64,000 bases of DNA from the NCBI GenBank assembly GCA_001600635.1, contig BCKL01000038.1:153367-217366 (forward strand), given 5' to 3'. Below, in pieces: positions 22,487 to 35,365 of the stretch. This DNA is from Leucosporidium creatinivorum. Lineage: Eukaryota > Basidiomycota > Microbotryomycetes > Leucosporidiales > Leucosporidiaceae. The translations under genes and the position numbers were made by a program. Under the pieces are notes generated by a model. It searched no databases, was not told where the DNA came from, and saw only the letters and a list, made by a program, of their open reading frames with translations. Positions within the stretch are counted from its first letter, which is position 1. The number at the start of each line of letters is the position of its first letter.

Positions 22487-25400
22487 TCACTGGCCCTCCC
22501 ACTCTCCTCCGCTGGCGAGCTGAGAGAATAGCCCTCCTTTCGCCTTGAGCGCCTCGACCGATCCACTGCGAGGACAAGAAGAGTCAGCAAGCTGTACAGC
22601 GAGGGAAGCGCAACTCGAAGCTCACCTCTCAACAACAACACCATCAGCCATAACGAGCAAGTAGTCGCAGCGCTCCATGATGGCGAGCTTGTGAGTGACG
22701 ATAAGGGTCGTCTTGCCCTCCTTGACGCTCAAGATTGTCTCGAGGACGGCGGCCTGGTTGGTGGGATCCAGTGCGCTGGTGCACTCGTCGAGAATGAGGA
22801 TCTCCCTCGGCCGAACGAGCGCCCTCGCAATCTGCAGCCTCTGCGCCTGACCTCCCGAAATGAGCGAGGCGTTCTCGCCAAGCATCGTCTCGTATCCTTT
22901 CGGTAGCGAGAGGATAAAGTCGTGGACGTGGGCGTCCTTGGCGGCGCGAACGACGGCCTCCTGCTCGACCGAGCCGTGGCCGTAGGCGATGTTCTCGGCG
23001 ACCGTCATGTCGAAGAGGGCGGGGTGCTGGGAGACGACGGCGACGTGGTCGCGGAGGTAGCGAGTGTCCATGCGACTGAGAGGGCGGCCATCGAGGAGGA
23101 CGGAGCCGGTGGTGGGCTCGTAGAGGCGCTGGAGTAGGGCGGTGACGGTCGATTTGCCAGATCCAGAGGCGCTGTAGGAGGAGAGGTCGAGATCAGCTCG
23201 AGATGATCGGCTCGAGTCGCAGAGAAGTAGCTCACCCGACAATACCGACACACTCGCCCGCCTTGACCGTGAAGGAGGTGTTGCGAAGGATGGGGACGTC
23301 GGGCCGAGTAGGGTAGGCGAAGTTGACCGAGTCGAAGCTGATGTCTCCCTTGATGGGGAAGGTCATGCGACCCTCGGCCTCCCTGGTCTCGGTCGAGAGG
23401 TCGAGGAGACGCCAGAAGTCCATCGCCGCTTGAGTCGCCTTGGCGATTCCGGGCACTGCGAGAACGGAGGGATGTCAGCGAGGTCTCGAAGGAGGCGAAG
23501 AGCGAGCTCGACTCACAGTACACCATTACTTGAGCGGCGAAGGTGATGGAGAAGATGATGAGAGCAAAGACTTGAGTCATTTTCTGAAAGTCGTAGCGGC
23601 CCTTGACGACGAGAATGGCGCCGACGTAGAACATGAGGGCTATCAAGTCGAGGGTGAAGTTAGCGCTCAGTCGGTGAATAGAGGGCGACTGGGACTCACC
23701 ATCAGCAGCGTACGTGAGAGCGTTTCCAGTCGCCGAGCCCATTCCGGCGTAGGGAGCAGCCTTGAGTCCTCCAGCGTACGCCTCGGCGGCAGCCTGCTCG
23801 AACTTGTTGAGGAAGACGGGCTCGATGGACATGGAACGAATGGCTCGGACGTTGGCAACAGTCTACGGCGGAGAGAAGAGGATGTCAGCTCGTCGCTCAT
23901 CGTCGCCGAGAGCGCTCGAAAGAAGCTCACCTGATGGAACCGCTTGGAGACGTCCTCGCGCAGGACCTTGTTGCGCGCCTCGATGACCGAGAGGGCGCCA
24001 GCTTGCAGACGAGTAGCGATGACGAAGACGGGAGCGAGGCCAAGTCCAACGAGGGTGAGCTCCCAGCCCGAGACCATCGCCCAGATGAGGCCGATGGAGA
24101 GCATGGAAACGACGACGACGATCTGGCCGATGATGGTGCCGACCATGAGCCTCGCGTCCTCGGTATCCTTGATGATGGAGTGGCAGAGCGAGGAGGTCGA
24201 GTTCTCGGGCTGATCGAAGAAGGACTTGTCCTGCTTGACGACCTTGCCGAGGGCGTCCCTGCGAAGAGCGACGATCCAGCCCATACCGCAGCGTTCGAGG
24301 AGGTAGTACTTGAGGAAGGTGGAAGCTCCATCGACAAAGGCGATGAGGAGGACGAGGAGCGAGGTGGTCGTGACGGTCGAGGCGTTGGGGTTGGACAGGT
24401 TGGCGAGCAGTTTGGAGAGGAGCGAGGCGAAGATGGGGGTGCAGGCGCCGACGACGATGCAGAAGAAGAAGCCGAGAAAAAGGAGCCATTTGCTGGGGAT
24501 GGTAGGGTAGTAGCGGCGGACGAGTTGGGTGAGGGACATGACGACTCGGGGCGGGCCACTCTGGTCCATCTGGATCGTCACCTCTCCGCCGCCGTACTCC
24601 TTCTTCTGCAGCGCCGTCCACTCCTTCTGCAAGTCTCCGCCATCGAGCATCGTCTTGTGCTTGATGCGAACTCCTCCAGGCCGGCGAACCGTCGCCGACT
24701 GACCAGCGAGCTCGAGAGCGGCCATCGACATGCTCGAATCTCGACGATTGTCGGGGGAGGAGGAGTAGTGCGAAAAGTCGTAGTGAGGAGGAGGAACGGC
24801 GGTGTTGACGGAGGTGCGAGAGGAAGGGCGACTGCGGTTCGAAGATGAACGAGGAGGAGTGCGAGGAGGGGTGCCGGTGAGGCGACTCTCCTGGCGCTCG
24901 ACGAAGGTGGAGGAGGCGCGTCGGATCGCCTTGAGCTCGCGACTAGCTCGACCGAGGTCGACGGGAGGAGCGACGAGGAACCCACCGGCGGGAAGGCGGA
25001 AGTCGTCGGCGTCGCTGATCTCGATCCTCGGCGTCGAGTGCACCGAAGGGTATCCCTCGTCGACGAACTCCCATCCGAGATTCTCGACCGAGTCGGAATC
25101 GTCGAGCTCCTCGACGACGTGAGTCGCCTGGATGTGAGCGAGCGAGTGGAAGGGACCGCCGTAGTTGGATTGGAGGTCGACTCGGTAGCCCTGCTCAACG
25201 ACCTTGCCTTCGGCCATGACGTAGACAAAGTCGTGTGGGTCGATGGGAGAGAGGTCGTGCGTGATGATGATGGTGGTGCGGTTCTGGCGCCAGACTTTGA
25301 TGGCCTCGGAGACGAGAAGACGGGAGGTGGCGTCGAGCGCCGAGGTGGCTTCGTCTGTCGGGCAGCGAGCGCAAGTCAGCGAGCTGTTCGGACACCGAGG

Positions 25401-28078
25401 AAAAAGGACAATTGAAACTCACCGAGAATGAGCACCGTAGGGCCCCTCAACCACGCCCTCGCAATCGCCAACCTCTGCCTCTGTCCTCCCGAAAGGCTCG
25501 CACCCTTCTCCCCACTCAACCAAGTATCATACCCCTCGGGCAGATCCCTAATGAAATCGTGAATGAGCGCCCCTCGGCAAGCAGCGACGACCTCCTCCCT
25601 CGTCACATCCTTGGCCTTCCTCCTAGTCCCGTCCTCCTGGATCTGACCGACAATGCCGATGGCGACGTTATCGTGTACCGTCCCGTCGAACAAGACCGAC
25701 GCTCCCTGCGAGACACAAGCGACATGTCCTCTCAACCACTCCTCGTCGATCCACTCGGACCCCTGCTCGTCCACCTCGACCCTCCCCTCCTCAGCCTTAT
25801 ACAAGCCGAGCAGCAAACTCCCGACGGTCGATTTACCGCTCCCCGATCCTCCCACAATGTAGGTCGTCTCCTTCGCCGCGAGGTAGAGGGAGACATTTTG
25901 GAGCGCTGGAGGGGCGGGGTGCGGTCGAGTTGGGTAGTGGAAAGTGACGTTCCGGAGCGAGAGCTCGCCGGTGAAGAGTTGGGGGCGGAGCTTGGCCATT
26001 GCTCGAGCGGCGAGCTTGCGACCTCCTCGGCGGCGGGAGGGTTGGGTCGCGGAGAGAGGGATGAGGTGGGGTGTGTTGGGGAGGGTCGGGGAAGCGAGTT
26101 GGAAGGGGTGGGGAGAGAGGGGAGAGTCGGAGAGGTCGGCGCCGGTGGAGGAGGGGCGGATGGCGAAAGGCTCGGAGGACTCGAGGGAGGGGAACCGACC
26201 GCGGGATTGACGGCCCTTCTTGGCGAGGTTGAAGCGCGGGGAGAGGGCCGAAGTCGGCTGAGAAGAAGGGGACGACCTAGCGAGCACGACCTGCGGCTCC
26301 TCCTGCAACTCTCTCGCCAACTCCAACAACCCCGCCGCGGCAATCTTGCCCTTCTCGATCGTGACCAGCATGGGCACGCATTGCTGCAAATAGGTCGCCG
26401 CGATAAGGCAAGCCCAAAAGCAGGTATTGACCTGCGCGGCGGTCGACTTGCCCGTCCTGACGAGGTAGGCTCCGAACCAGAACCCTTGCACAAACATGGA
26501 GAGCATGATGAACTGTGTTGCGCCAGTTCGAATGCCCCAGACGAAATGAAGGCGATTGTAGGCGGCGTGGGCGTGGCGGGTGATGGTGCCGAAGGAGGCG
26601 AGTTCGTTCTCCTCGGCGTTGAAGGCTTTGACGGTGGGCATGGCGCCGAGGACTCGGTCCAAGCGGGAGGAGGACTTGGTAGAGTAGGAGCGGTCGAGTT
26701 GGTAGAGAGGGCCCGAGAAGCGTTCGGTGATGGAGACGATGAGGGTCACGATGGGGAAGGAGGCGAGGATGACGAAGGTGAGCTTCCAGTCGCGGTAGAA
26801 GGAGAGGATGAGGCAGGCGATGAAGGAGGTGAGGTATTGGAGGACGAGGCCGATGTTCTGCGAGGCGCCGAGGCGGACGTCGTCGGTTTCTCTGCGAGCG
26901 CCGAAGTTAGCTTCTCCTCCGCCGAGCTCGGCTCGAGCGAGAACAAGAGACACAACTCACTTGGTGAACCTTCCCATCAGCCCACCAGCACCCTGACTAC
27001 TCTCCTTCTCCTCCCCCTCGACCTCCTCACCCTCCTCCTCAACCGCTCCCATCCCCAAATCAAACCACGCCAACTCCCTCCTCCCCACCCCCTTAAACAC
27101 CTCCATCCTCAACGTCCTAACCGCTCTCTCCCCATTGACAACCCACAGATACACCATCCCCGTACTAACGAAGAACGTCAACGCCGCGAGGATACAGAAC
27201 TTGATGGTCGCATCGCGGACGGTATGGAGGAGCTTGTCCTGCGCTTCTTTGAGAAGGGTGGGAGTGAGGCCGGGAGTGGAGGTGGTGAGGGTGTAGTCGG
27301 TGAAGGCTTGGAAGGCCTTGCCTACGAGGTCGGTCATGTAGGGTGGAAAGAGGCCGCAGATGATGGACAGGAGCGTCGCGGGGAGGAGGATGGTGTAGTG
27401 GGTGGATTTGGGCGAGAGGGAGAACATGAGCCCGAGGGTCGGGCGGATGGTGGGTTTCTTGGGAGGTGGAGAGGGTGTGCTAGAGGTCGAGGAGGAGGTG
27501 GCGGTCGAGAAGCGTAGAGTCGAGATGGGCACTCCTTCGGCGATGACCGTCTTGCCGCTGCTGCTCGACTGCTGGGTCGATTGGGAGAGGTCGAGTTTCG
27601 GTGGTCGGGGTGTAGTAGTAGTCCGAGTGACTTCATCCGCCTTAGCCACCTGCTCCGCCCCGCCTCCCTTCTTCTTCTGCTCGTCGCTCTCCTGCTCGGA
27701 CTCGGCTCGCCTCTCCTCCTCCTCCTCCTCATCGACAAACAGCTGCCTCGGCTGCATCCCCAACCTCGGCATCCCCATCTCCATCTCCATCCCATGCTCC
27801 TGCTGCTCTCCAGCCCCAGGCTCAAAAGCCCTCGGACTGGAACTCGGACTCATAAAAGCAGCGACCGGGCTAGGATGGACAGTGCTCCCGCCTCCTCTGT
27901 CCAGGGCGAAAGGGGAAGCGCTCCGACTCGCAGCAGCACCAGCGACGGATTGGTCGAACGACTGCTGACCCAGCCTCGGAGAGCGGGAAGCGAGCGAGGT
28001 GGTCCTTGGGGAGAGAGTGGAAGAGCGGAGAGGGAGCGACGAGGAGCGGGGTGGGGTGGACGGCGGCGTGCTGGTCAT
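22487..28078 (-). CDS. Full-size ABCB exporter, Ste6-like (a-factor-type pheromone transporter)
   Basis: This is a TMD-NBD-TMD-NBD exporter of about 1,600 residues starting at ATG 28078. A Ser/Pro-rich cytosolic N-terminus of about 200 residues precedes TMD1 (HYTILLPATLLSIICGLFPP). NBD1 has GGSGSGKST (near 25840), LSGGQRQRLAIARAWLRG and, across an intron, DEATSALD with ITHDLS. A linker of about 250 Ser/Arg-rich residues leads to TMD2 (KWLLFLGFFFCIVVGACTPI) and NBD2 with GASGSGKST (near 23165), ISGGQAQRLQIARAL, LDECTSALD and VTHKLA. The Walker B Glu is present in both sites. NBD2 carries ISGGQ instead of LSGGQ. The last exon is short and ends QLASGGEWEGQ at 22487. Ste6 exports farnesylated mating pheromone in ascomycete and basidiomycete yeasts. 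Resemblance to Ste6 rather than a drug pump rests on overall layout and is moderate; the ABCB call is secure. Confidence 0.88.
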
Positions 28079-28513
28079 GGTTGGTGTTGTGTTGGCGAGT
28101 AGGTGCTAAGATGTGGTAGGTAGGAGACTCAGCCCCTTCAGCCCTCAGCCACCGCCCTCAGCCATCTTCGTCGTCCAGCACAAAGGGAGAAGTGAGAGAG
28201 AGCGCTTTGTTTGTCCTCGCTGAGACAATGGGGCTCGAATGCCGACTGAGCCGAGCCGAGCGATTAGTACAGAGCACGGCCGTCATCGCCTTCTGTATTC
28301 GATTCAATTCGACGAGCGAGGTTTGAAGCGAGGAGAGCGGCGGAAGGCAAGAGTCGACTGTCGCTCGGAGTCGCTGGCCTCTCCCTCTCGTATCCGACCG
28401 AGCGAGTAATGGTCAAAGCCGAGAAAGAAGAAGAAGAAGAAGTTACACAACTAGCCACAGCAGTCTCCGGAAAGCCATTTCTGCACCACTCCCACCACAT
28501 CTCCACGCTCGGG
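28079..28513. other. Spacer between Not2 and ABC exporter genes
   Basis: 435 nt hold the Not2 3' end and the ABC exporter promoter, both on minus. A GA-rich microsatellite-like run (28420-28442) lies near the Not2 end. No coding signal is visible. Confidence 0.5.
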
Positions 28514-30726
28514 CTAACCTCTCCGACTCTCCAGCGCCGAAAACTCGAGCACAAACTCCTTGCGCACTCGTTCCCACACGGTCGGGTCAAAGATGCTATT
28601 AAGATCACACGCCGTCAGGTTTCATCCCGAGAGAGAAGGGAGGAAGAGATAGAACTTGAACGTACATGTAGCTCCCCCTCTCGTACGAACTCGTCTTCTG
28701 CGTCGGCTCGGTGCCCGCCTCCTTGGTCAACCACAGGCGCAGCTCCTTGTGATACCGCCAGTTGTGCTTGTACCTGTTTGATCATCGACCTCTGTCAGCT
28801 TCTCTTCTCCCTCCCTGCCTCCTCGGAGGAGAAAGAGAGAGCTCGGTACTCACAGCTCATGCGCCGCCATCTCCTGCATCGCATCCCTCGGCTGCGAGTA
28901 AAAGATGAAGAACAACGTCTCGTCGCTAAAGTTGCCAATCTTGCTCTGCGCGGGTGGGGGCTGGACATTGTAGCAGCTGGGCAGGTGGAACTCGGGCTCA
29001 ATGTTCAACGCCGAGGCCGCTTTGCTGTCGGACCAGGGGGTGATGAAGGTTGAGTAGAGGTTGCTGTTTTGAGGTGAGGGGGAGCGTTAGCGAGCGCGCG
29101 AAAAGGAGGAAGGAGAGAGAGAAGGGAGAGGAAAGGACACTCACTCGGTAGCCCCCAAATCCAATCCCAAGCTCGTCAAATCGCTCCCCAACGCCAACAT
29201 GCTCAAATCCGGATCCGTCGTCTTGATAATCTGCAACAGCCCGAGCAAGCCATACCTATCCGCCGGGCTGAAGAGGACTTGATCGGCTGGCGTTTGGGGG
29301 GCGAGGGAAGTTGGAGGAAGGCCGCCGCCCCCGCCGGAGAGGGAGCTGGGAAGAGAAGAGCTGTTGGAAGGAGCGCCGACTGCTCGGGGGACTCCTGGAG
29401 GGGGTGCGGAGGAGGAGGGGGAGCGCAGCGAGTCGGAGGTTGCTGGTGGGGGGAGGGGGGAGGAAGCTGCTCCGCCGAGGTTGGCACCGTTGTTGAGTGG
29501 AGGTTGGGCGTGTTGGGATGGAGGTGTCGAGGCCCATGGCTGTTGCTGCTGCTGTTGGGAAGCGTTGCCGCCGGAGGAGGACGAGGAGGGCTTGTTGGCG
29601 AAGGCCTGTGGTTGCTCGAATCGTTTCGTCGGCGAGGACGGTGGAGAGAAGAGAAAGATCAGCCTACAAATCCCTAACAAGTCTACCTTCCGCCTCCTAC
29701 TCGTCTACATCCCTCCCTCGCCTCGGTACCAGCAAGCTGAAACCCGTAAAACCAACCCACCTTAGCCGCGTCCTGTCCTTGTCCACCGCTGGAAGGCATC
29801 CTCTGCTGCTGTCCAGCCTGACCATTCATACTGCCCAATAAATTGGCTCTATGCTGCTGCTGCTGCTGCAATGCGGCCATGGCGCTCGCTTGCTCCTGTC
29901 CGTTGGAAGGAGGGGGGGGAAGGTTGGAGGCGGAAGGAGCAGTGGACCTGGCGACGCCGCCGGGGAGGAGCGAGATGCCGTTCATCTGTTGTTGGCCGTT
30001 CATTTGCTGTTCGGTGAGAGAGAAGGGGGAAAGAGCGGGAAAGTCGGAGGAGGGGGAGGGGGAGGAGAAGGACCTCGTTGGTGCGCTGGTCGAGGAGAGG
30101 TGTTGGCCTGGTGCTGGTGCTGCTGCTGCTGTGTTGTTGGTTAAGGGTGGTGGTGGTGGATGAGTGCTGTTGCCTGCTTGTGAAGCGTAAGACGACGAGA
30201 GCGTCGGCGTTGGCTGTTGCTGAGGCGGAGGAGGGAGTGAGGTTGAGGCTGAGGAGGAAGTGGCTGCTTGCTGCTGTTGCTGTTGGAGTTGTTGGCCCAG
30301 AGCAGGAAAGTCTGAAGGGTCGAGGTTGCCTTCAGGGGGTGGTCCTCCTGCTGTGTAGACGGCGACGAGAGAGCGAGACGACGACGACGACGACGACGAC
30401 GAGGAGCGGGAGCAAGAGGGAGAGAGAGAGAGAGTTGCGAGCGAGGCGTCAGCTACTGAGTTCGATTCGGCGTGACCCATCACTACTCTCCTACAGAAGC
30501 GAGGATCTCTGTAATGTAGCAATGTACACTGACCTGTAGGAGCTGCACCTAAATTGAACTGTCCCCTCCCAAACGGCGGTGATTGCACTCCTGGGGCAAC
30601 AGCAGCTCCGCTCCCTTGTCGTCCTGCTACAGGGAACCTCACCGGTAATCCTTGTCCTACGCCTGGATAGCTTCCTGATCCTACTGCGCTCCCTAGTACT
30701 CCGCCTCGGAATGGTGGTAACGACAT
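28514..30726 (-). CDS. NOT2: CCR4-NOT complex subunit Not2 (CNOT2)
   Basis: Not2 is a scaffold of the CCR4-NOT deadenylase and forms the NOT module with Not5/Not3 and Not1. The C-terminal NOT box is visible across several exons: DRYGLLGLLQIIKTTDPDLS, LALGSDLTSLGLDLGATE, then NLYSTFITPWSDSKAA, then IEPEFHLPSCYNVQPPPAQS, KIGNFSDETLFFIFYSQPRD, AMQEMAAHEL and the end FDPTVWERVRKEFVLEFSAL. The N-terminal half is Gln/Ser/Pro-rich and contains two FPAL motifs (PSDFPALGQQ and SSDFPALSPF), as in other Not2 proteins. The start is the ATG at 30726 (MSLPPFRGGVLGS). The stop is a TAG at 28514-28516, just after ALESRRG. The length of about 600 residues is normal for fungi. It sits between unrelated minus-strand genes. 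Confidence 0.93.
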
Positions 30727-31329
30727 GGCTTCAAACGGGCGAAGAGAGATCTGGAGGAGTGGGGAGAGAGAGAGGAGAGAGAGGGATCAGCTGCTGCAGC
30801 TGAGTACAGTCGTAGGGCGGCAGGCTGCAGCTCGGCTCTACAGAGCTACACCTCGCCACTGCTCTCCTACTCACTTGTACACAGCTACTCGTTGGCTAGA
30901 GCCTGATGAGCTGATCCCACTCGCTCAACTTGGACTTGCGATTCGGGGCGATTAGAAGCTCGGACTTGCAGTCGAATACTCGCTTCTCGACGCGCGGCTG
31001 CTCTCCGTCTACTCAGCTACAGCTCCACAATAATAGATTCAAGGAGTTACGCCGCGCCGCCTCTTTAGCCTGCTCTCTGCCTCCAGCGCCAGCTCGGCGC
31101 TCCGAGTCGATCCTCCCTTCGCCGAGCGAGCGAGCCCTGACCTGCCTCGAGCTGTGAACCGCCCTCCAAACGATGTAGCAGACGGTGCCCAACAGTTCTT
31201 AACTCAAACTCCTGTTCTCCAAATACGTAGAGCTACCAGTCCCCTTCGCACCGGCTCTGCTCGGCGCGGCGCGGCGCACACTCGTTCCCCATTCCGATCC
31301 TCCTGCCACGCCCTACAGCTCCCCCCTAC
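30727..31329. other. Spacer upstream of Not2, no gene seen
   Basis: 603 nt hold the 3' end of the SF1B helicase gene and the Not2 promoter, both on minus. CTACAG/CTGTAG words recur at 30835-31025. No recognisable frame or RNA gene is seen. Confidence 0.5.
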
Positions 31330-34300
31330 TCACTCGGGCACCACGACCCAAGCCTCCTCCTCCAACCACTGCATCCACCTCCTCAGATACCCCGAGCCTT
31401 TGGATACCGTCTCCGAGTCGCCCACTACGACGAGTTGGCGGCGAGGGCGGGTCATGGCTCTGCTCTCGGTTTCGAGCGTCAGCGTCAGCGAGGGGAGGGA
31501 GGAACAAAGGAAAAGAAGGGAGAGGGAGAGGGAGAGCAGACTCGAGAGAGGAGACGTACACGTTCAACCGCCGCTCGTCGGCTAGGAATCCAACTTCTCC
31601 CTGTTTCGGCGGCGCCCAAACCCAACCCATCAGCCCTCCTCACTCGCCACCTCCCAAAGAAAAAGAGGAGAGAGAAGAAAAAAAAAACCAAAAACTCACC
31701 GTCTCATTACTCCTAACCAAACTAATCACCACCACCTCATTCTCTCTCCCCTGCATGCCGTCCACGCTGCCCACCTCGATCTCCGGCCAGCGTGGGTGGA
31801 GGAGCGAGGCGAGGAGCGTCACTTGGGCGTTGTAGGGTGAGAGGAGGGTGATGTAGGAGGGTGGGAGACCGGACGCGATCTGATGGCGCGGGCGTGGGCG
31901 TGGGTTGGGTTGGGATGGGATGGGTCAGCGAGCGCCGAGGAGCACGCCGAGAAGGGGGAAGAGAGCGAGAGAGAGAGAGAGAGACAACGCACGAGTTGTT
32001 CCACGTATTTGACACACAGATCCGCCTCATTCTCGTTTGACTTGGAGGAAGCGCCGAAGGAGCTTGAGCCTGAGTCGCCCGAACGCTCGTACATGGCGAG
32101 ACCGGCGGCTGTGGCGGAGCGGACGTAAGGGATGTGATGTGAGGAGGAGGAGGCGGAGAGAGGAGGAAGGGAGAGAGACCAAGTCAGTCACCCACCCGCG
32201 CTGCGCCGAGCTCAAAACCGGCCGAAACGAAAGAAAGAGAAAGCAGCCCAACTCGACTCACTATCAATGAACACGACCTCCTCCCCCAGTACACCCTCGT
32301 CCCCTGCCCCTCCCTCCTTCTCCCCACCATCATCGATCAACCCACTCACTCTCCGCTCGGCGCACCCCTCACTAACCCTCAGCTCCCCGCCATACATCTC
32401 GCGACTCGGAAACTGACAGATCTTGTCGTTGAACCGGTACGAGGTGGACAGCATGGTGCGAATGGTGGGGCCGTGGAGGGCGAGGAGGCGTTCGAACAAG
32501 GTCAAAGCTAGGGCGGAGGAAGGAGCTAGAGGGAAGGGTTTGCTGAGGGTGCTGGTGGGTAGAGGTGGAGGTGGGGGAGAGGGGGGGAGGGAGAGGGCGT
32601 CGAGCGAGGGAGGAGGAGGAGCTGGCGCTGAGGCTGAGGACGAGTCCGAGTTCGAGACGGCGGTAGAGTCTTGTGTTCTCGGCTGCACTGGCGTCGGTTC
32701 GTCTTCGTCCATTGGAGGAGGACAAGTCGAAGGTAGAGGAGGCGTCTTCTCCTTGATCTTGATCTCCTCCTTCTTCTGCGACGATGAGGGTTTCTTCTTC
32801 TTCCCCTCCTTCGCTCCCCCCGCCGAGGAGCTCGAGTGCGAATCAAGCGTTTTGATCGTCGGCGGTAGTTGTAGATGATCTCCGGCCTATTCAAGCGGAT
32901 TCACAGCAAGTCAGCAATCGATCATCCAGCACTGCGAGAAAGGAAGGGGGAGCGGTCGGACGCCCAGCCCAACGCACCAGGATAAGTTTGGTCGCTCTCG
33001 GTTGATTGGCGAGAGGGATCCAACATGCCGGCTCAGTCGCTTGAGCAGCTTCATCAATGACGATGACGTCGAAATGCTGGTTCTGGAGGACTCGGGAGCC
33101 GACTCTATCTCGAAAACGAAACGTAAACTCGAGGATCAGCGCCTGCACCGAGCTCATCGCCGAGCCTTCCAATCTCGAAAGCGAGCAAGAGAACGAACGC
33201 ACCCATGAGTCGTCCCCAAAACGACCTTCGCCTTCCCCACCACCTCCCCCACCACACCCCCTTCCCTCCTCCTATAATCCCTCCTCAACTCCCTGACCTC
33301 TTCCCAGCCTTTCTTCCTCTCGCTCCCCCTCACTCTCTCCTTGCCTGTGATCCGGAGCTTCCCTTCAAGCGACTCGAGCTCGGATTTGATGTCGGAAACG
33401 AGTGCTGAACTGTCGGAGGAGGAAGACTGCGAATCGAGCGTGTAGGGTGTTAGGGAAGTGAGCACTCGGGCGGGGTGGCCGAGCCTTGTCAATGGAATCG
33501 GCGTCGCCAGCCTCGGGTCCACGTCGGTGGGGGCGGAGGCGGAAGCCGGGCGCGCGGCGAGACGTTGCAAGACGTTATCGACGCTGAGGTTGGATCCACC
33601 GCAGACGAGCACTCGCAGGCGTTGGACGAGGACCAACTGCCGAATCACTTCGACGAGGGTTTGGGTCTTGCCCGTCCCTGGTGGGCCCCAGATTAGGGAG
33701 AGAGAGTGCGTGAGAGCATGTTGGACGGCGAGTTGTTGGGAGGGGTTTAGAGTTGGGTCGAGGAAGGTGAAGGAGGGGGGGAGGGGGGTTGGAGGAGCGG
33801 GCGAGGTCAGGCCTAGGCAGAGGGAGATCAAGGGTGGGAGAGGAGAGGGGGAGGCGAGTTGGCGGATGACGGAGCGGAGGGAGGTGATTTGTCGGGTGTA
33901 GGTAGATGGATTGGAGAGCTTGAGCCTGTTCAGAGCGGGAGGGAGCGAGATGGCCGAATGAAGATCAGCACAAGGTCGTACAGCTACAGACAGAGCAAGC
34001 ACGTACAATCGAATGTTCGAAGGTACTTCCTCGCCTTCATCCCCCTCATTAGCACCCTTGCCGGCTCCTCCCAGTGCAATGACGATTCGCTTCTCCTGCA
34101 CCTTCCAAACGACGCCCTCCAAGCCTCCTTCTGTACCCTGTCCACCCCCAACAGCAGTCGTATCACCCTTCTTCTTTCCCTTGCCCTTTGCTCCAGCTCC
34201 AGCTCCATCGCCCAGCAAGACGACACTATCGCCCGACCTAAATCCATGAGGAGGGAACGTCTGCTCCTGATGATGGGCCAAGCTGCGTTCCAAGTCGACT

Positions 34301-34482
34301 AGAGTTCGTCCGCCTAGTCCTAGAGAGGTTTTGACGGGTTGTAGTCCGCCGAGAGCGATTCCTTTGGCAACGAGTTGGTTGAAGGGGCATGAGGAGGAGA
34401 GGAGAGAGGTTTCAGTTTCTTCGGCTTGTTGCTCGGCTGAGGTGAGGGTGATGAGCCGTTCGAGGAAGGGGATTGCCGTCAT
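31330..34482 (-). CDS. HCS1: SF1B DNA/RNA helicase, IGHMBP2 / Hcs1 (DNA helicase A) type
   Basis: A Upf1-like 5'-3' helicase matching yeast Hcs1 and human IGHMBP2. The N-terminal barrel region includes FRSGDSVVLLGDG. Motifs in order: LNPSQQLAVQHAL (Q), LIWGPPGTGKTQTLVEVI (I, near 33685), VLVCGGSNLSVDNVLQRL (Ia), VLGTTHG, FDVIVIDEAAQATEP (II, near 33050), LILAGDHLQLPPT (III), LSTSYRFNDKICQFPS (IV), VGSVDGMQGRENEVVVISLV (V) and FLADERRLNVAMTRPRRQLV (VI). All catalytic residues are present. An insert of about 130 residues rich in Pro, Ser and Lys separates motifs III and IV. The start is the ATG at 34482 (MTAIPFLERLITLTSAEQQ). The end is EEEAWVVVPE with the stop at 31330. Relatives act in translation and tRNA/ribosome-linked surveillance or with DNA polymerase alpha. 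It shares a 318-nt divergent promoter with the FHA gene. Confidence 0.93.
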
Positions 34483-34800
34483 GAGAGGTGATGAGGTGCA
34501 GAAGACTAGGTAAAAGTAGGAGGGAAAGAGGGTGCTTCACGTGACCCGAGCTGACTTGAGGACTTTGAAACGGCCAAGTCGAAACTCGCTCTCTTGTGCT
34601 CGTCGTCGTCGTCGCTCGTCTCGCCAGGGCCACGAGTTACTCCTCTACTAATCCCTTTATTCAACACCCTATTACAGCCTCTTACTTTACGACTATAGCC
34701 CCTACCTTACCGACCCACAGCTCCAAGCAACAGAGCTCTCTCCCTCGGCCATCACTCAACTCGCCCTCTCTCCCGCTCTCAGCGCTCAGCTCAGCCCCAA
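34483..34800. promoter_or_regulatory. Divergent promoter between helicase and FHA genes
   Basis: The two starts are head to head (34482 minus, 34801 plus). The 318 nt between them become pyrimidine-rich on each coding strand towards the starts. No TATA box stands out. Shared regulation is possible but not shown by the sequence. Confidence 0.5.
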
Positions 34801-35365
34801 ATGGAAGCGCCTTCGCTATTCGTGTACGGCACAGTGAGCCTCGTGCGGCCAGGAGGATCCATTCGCCGCACCACCTCACTCTCCTCACCTCAATTCACCT
34901 TTGGCCGCCTCTCCTCCTCTGACTGCCGCTTGCTCTTTGAAACGGTATCCAAATTGCACGCTCGTATCGTCGTAGATCAGCAGGCTCCTTATCAGGTATG
35001 TTTGGAGTCTCCTTGGGTGCTAGAAGGGGATGTAGAGTGGTACAGCGCGCGAGGAGAGACGGGCCAAACAAGTTGACTGACTCGCTTGAACGACCAAACA
35101 ACAGGCCGTCCTCGAAGTACACGGCGTCAATGGCCTTACGCACAATGGTATCGTCTACGAGAAGGGGTATGTCTTTCTCATCTACTCTGCTGTACTACAG
35201 CACAAGCTGGAGCTGACCCCTCGGCGCTCCCTCATCTCTCCCTCTCCCGACTCCGACTCGACTACGCAGATGCCACATTCCCCTCGAGAACAACGACGAA
35301 ATCATCATCTGCGATCGGACCTTCCGTTGGGGAAGCGCTACTGCTCTCGAGATCAACGTAGACGT
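34801..35365 (+). other. FHA domain coding region
   Basis: Three exons encode the conserved GR, S-x2-H, LE-x2-G-x-NG and N positions of an FHA phosphothreonine-binding fold. The last strand, DRTFRW, is close to the DRSFRY end of the Ki-67 FHA domain. Confidence 0.85.

Noticed and set aside
25412-27517. A 701-residue open frame on plus, antisense to the ABC exporter
   Set aside because: The minus strand carries clear transmembrane and NBD motifs. The antisense frame is Arg/Gly/Glu-rich with no domain and no splice logic, as expected from GC-biased codons.
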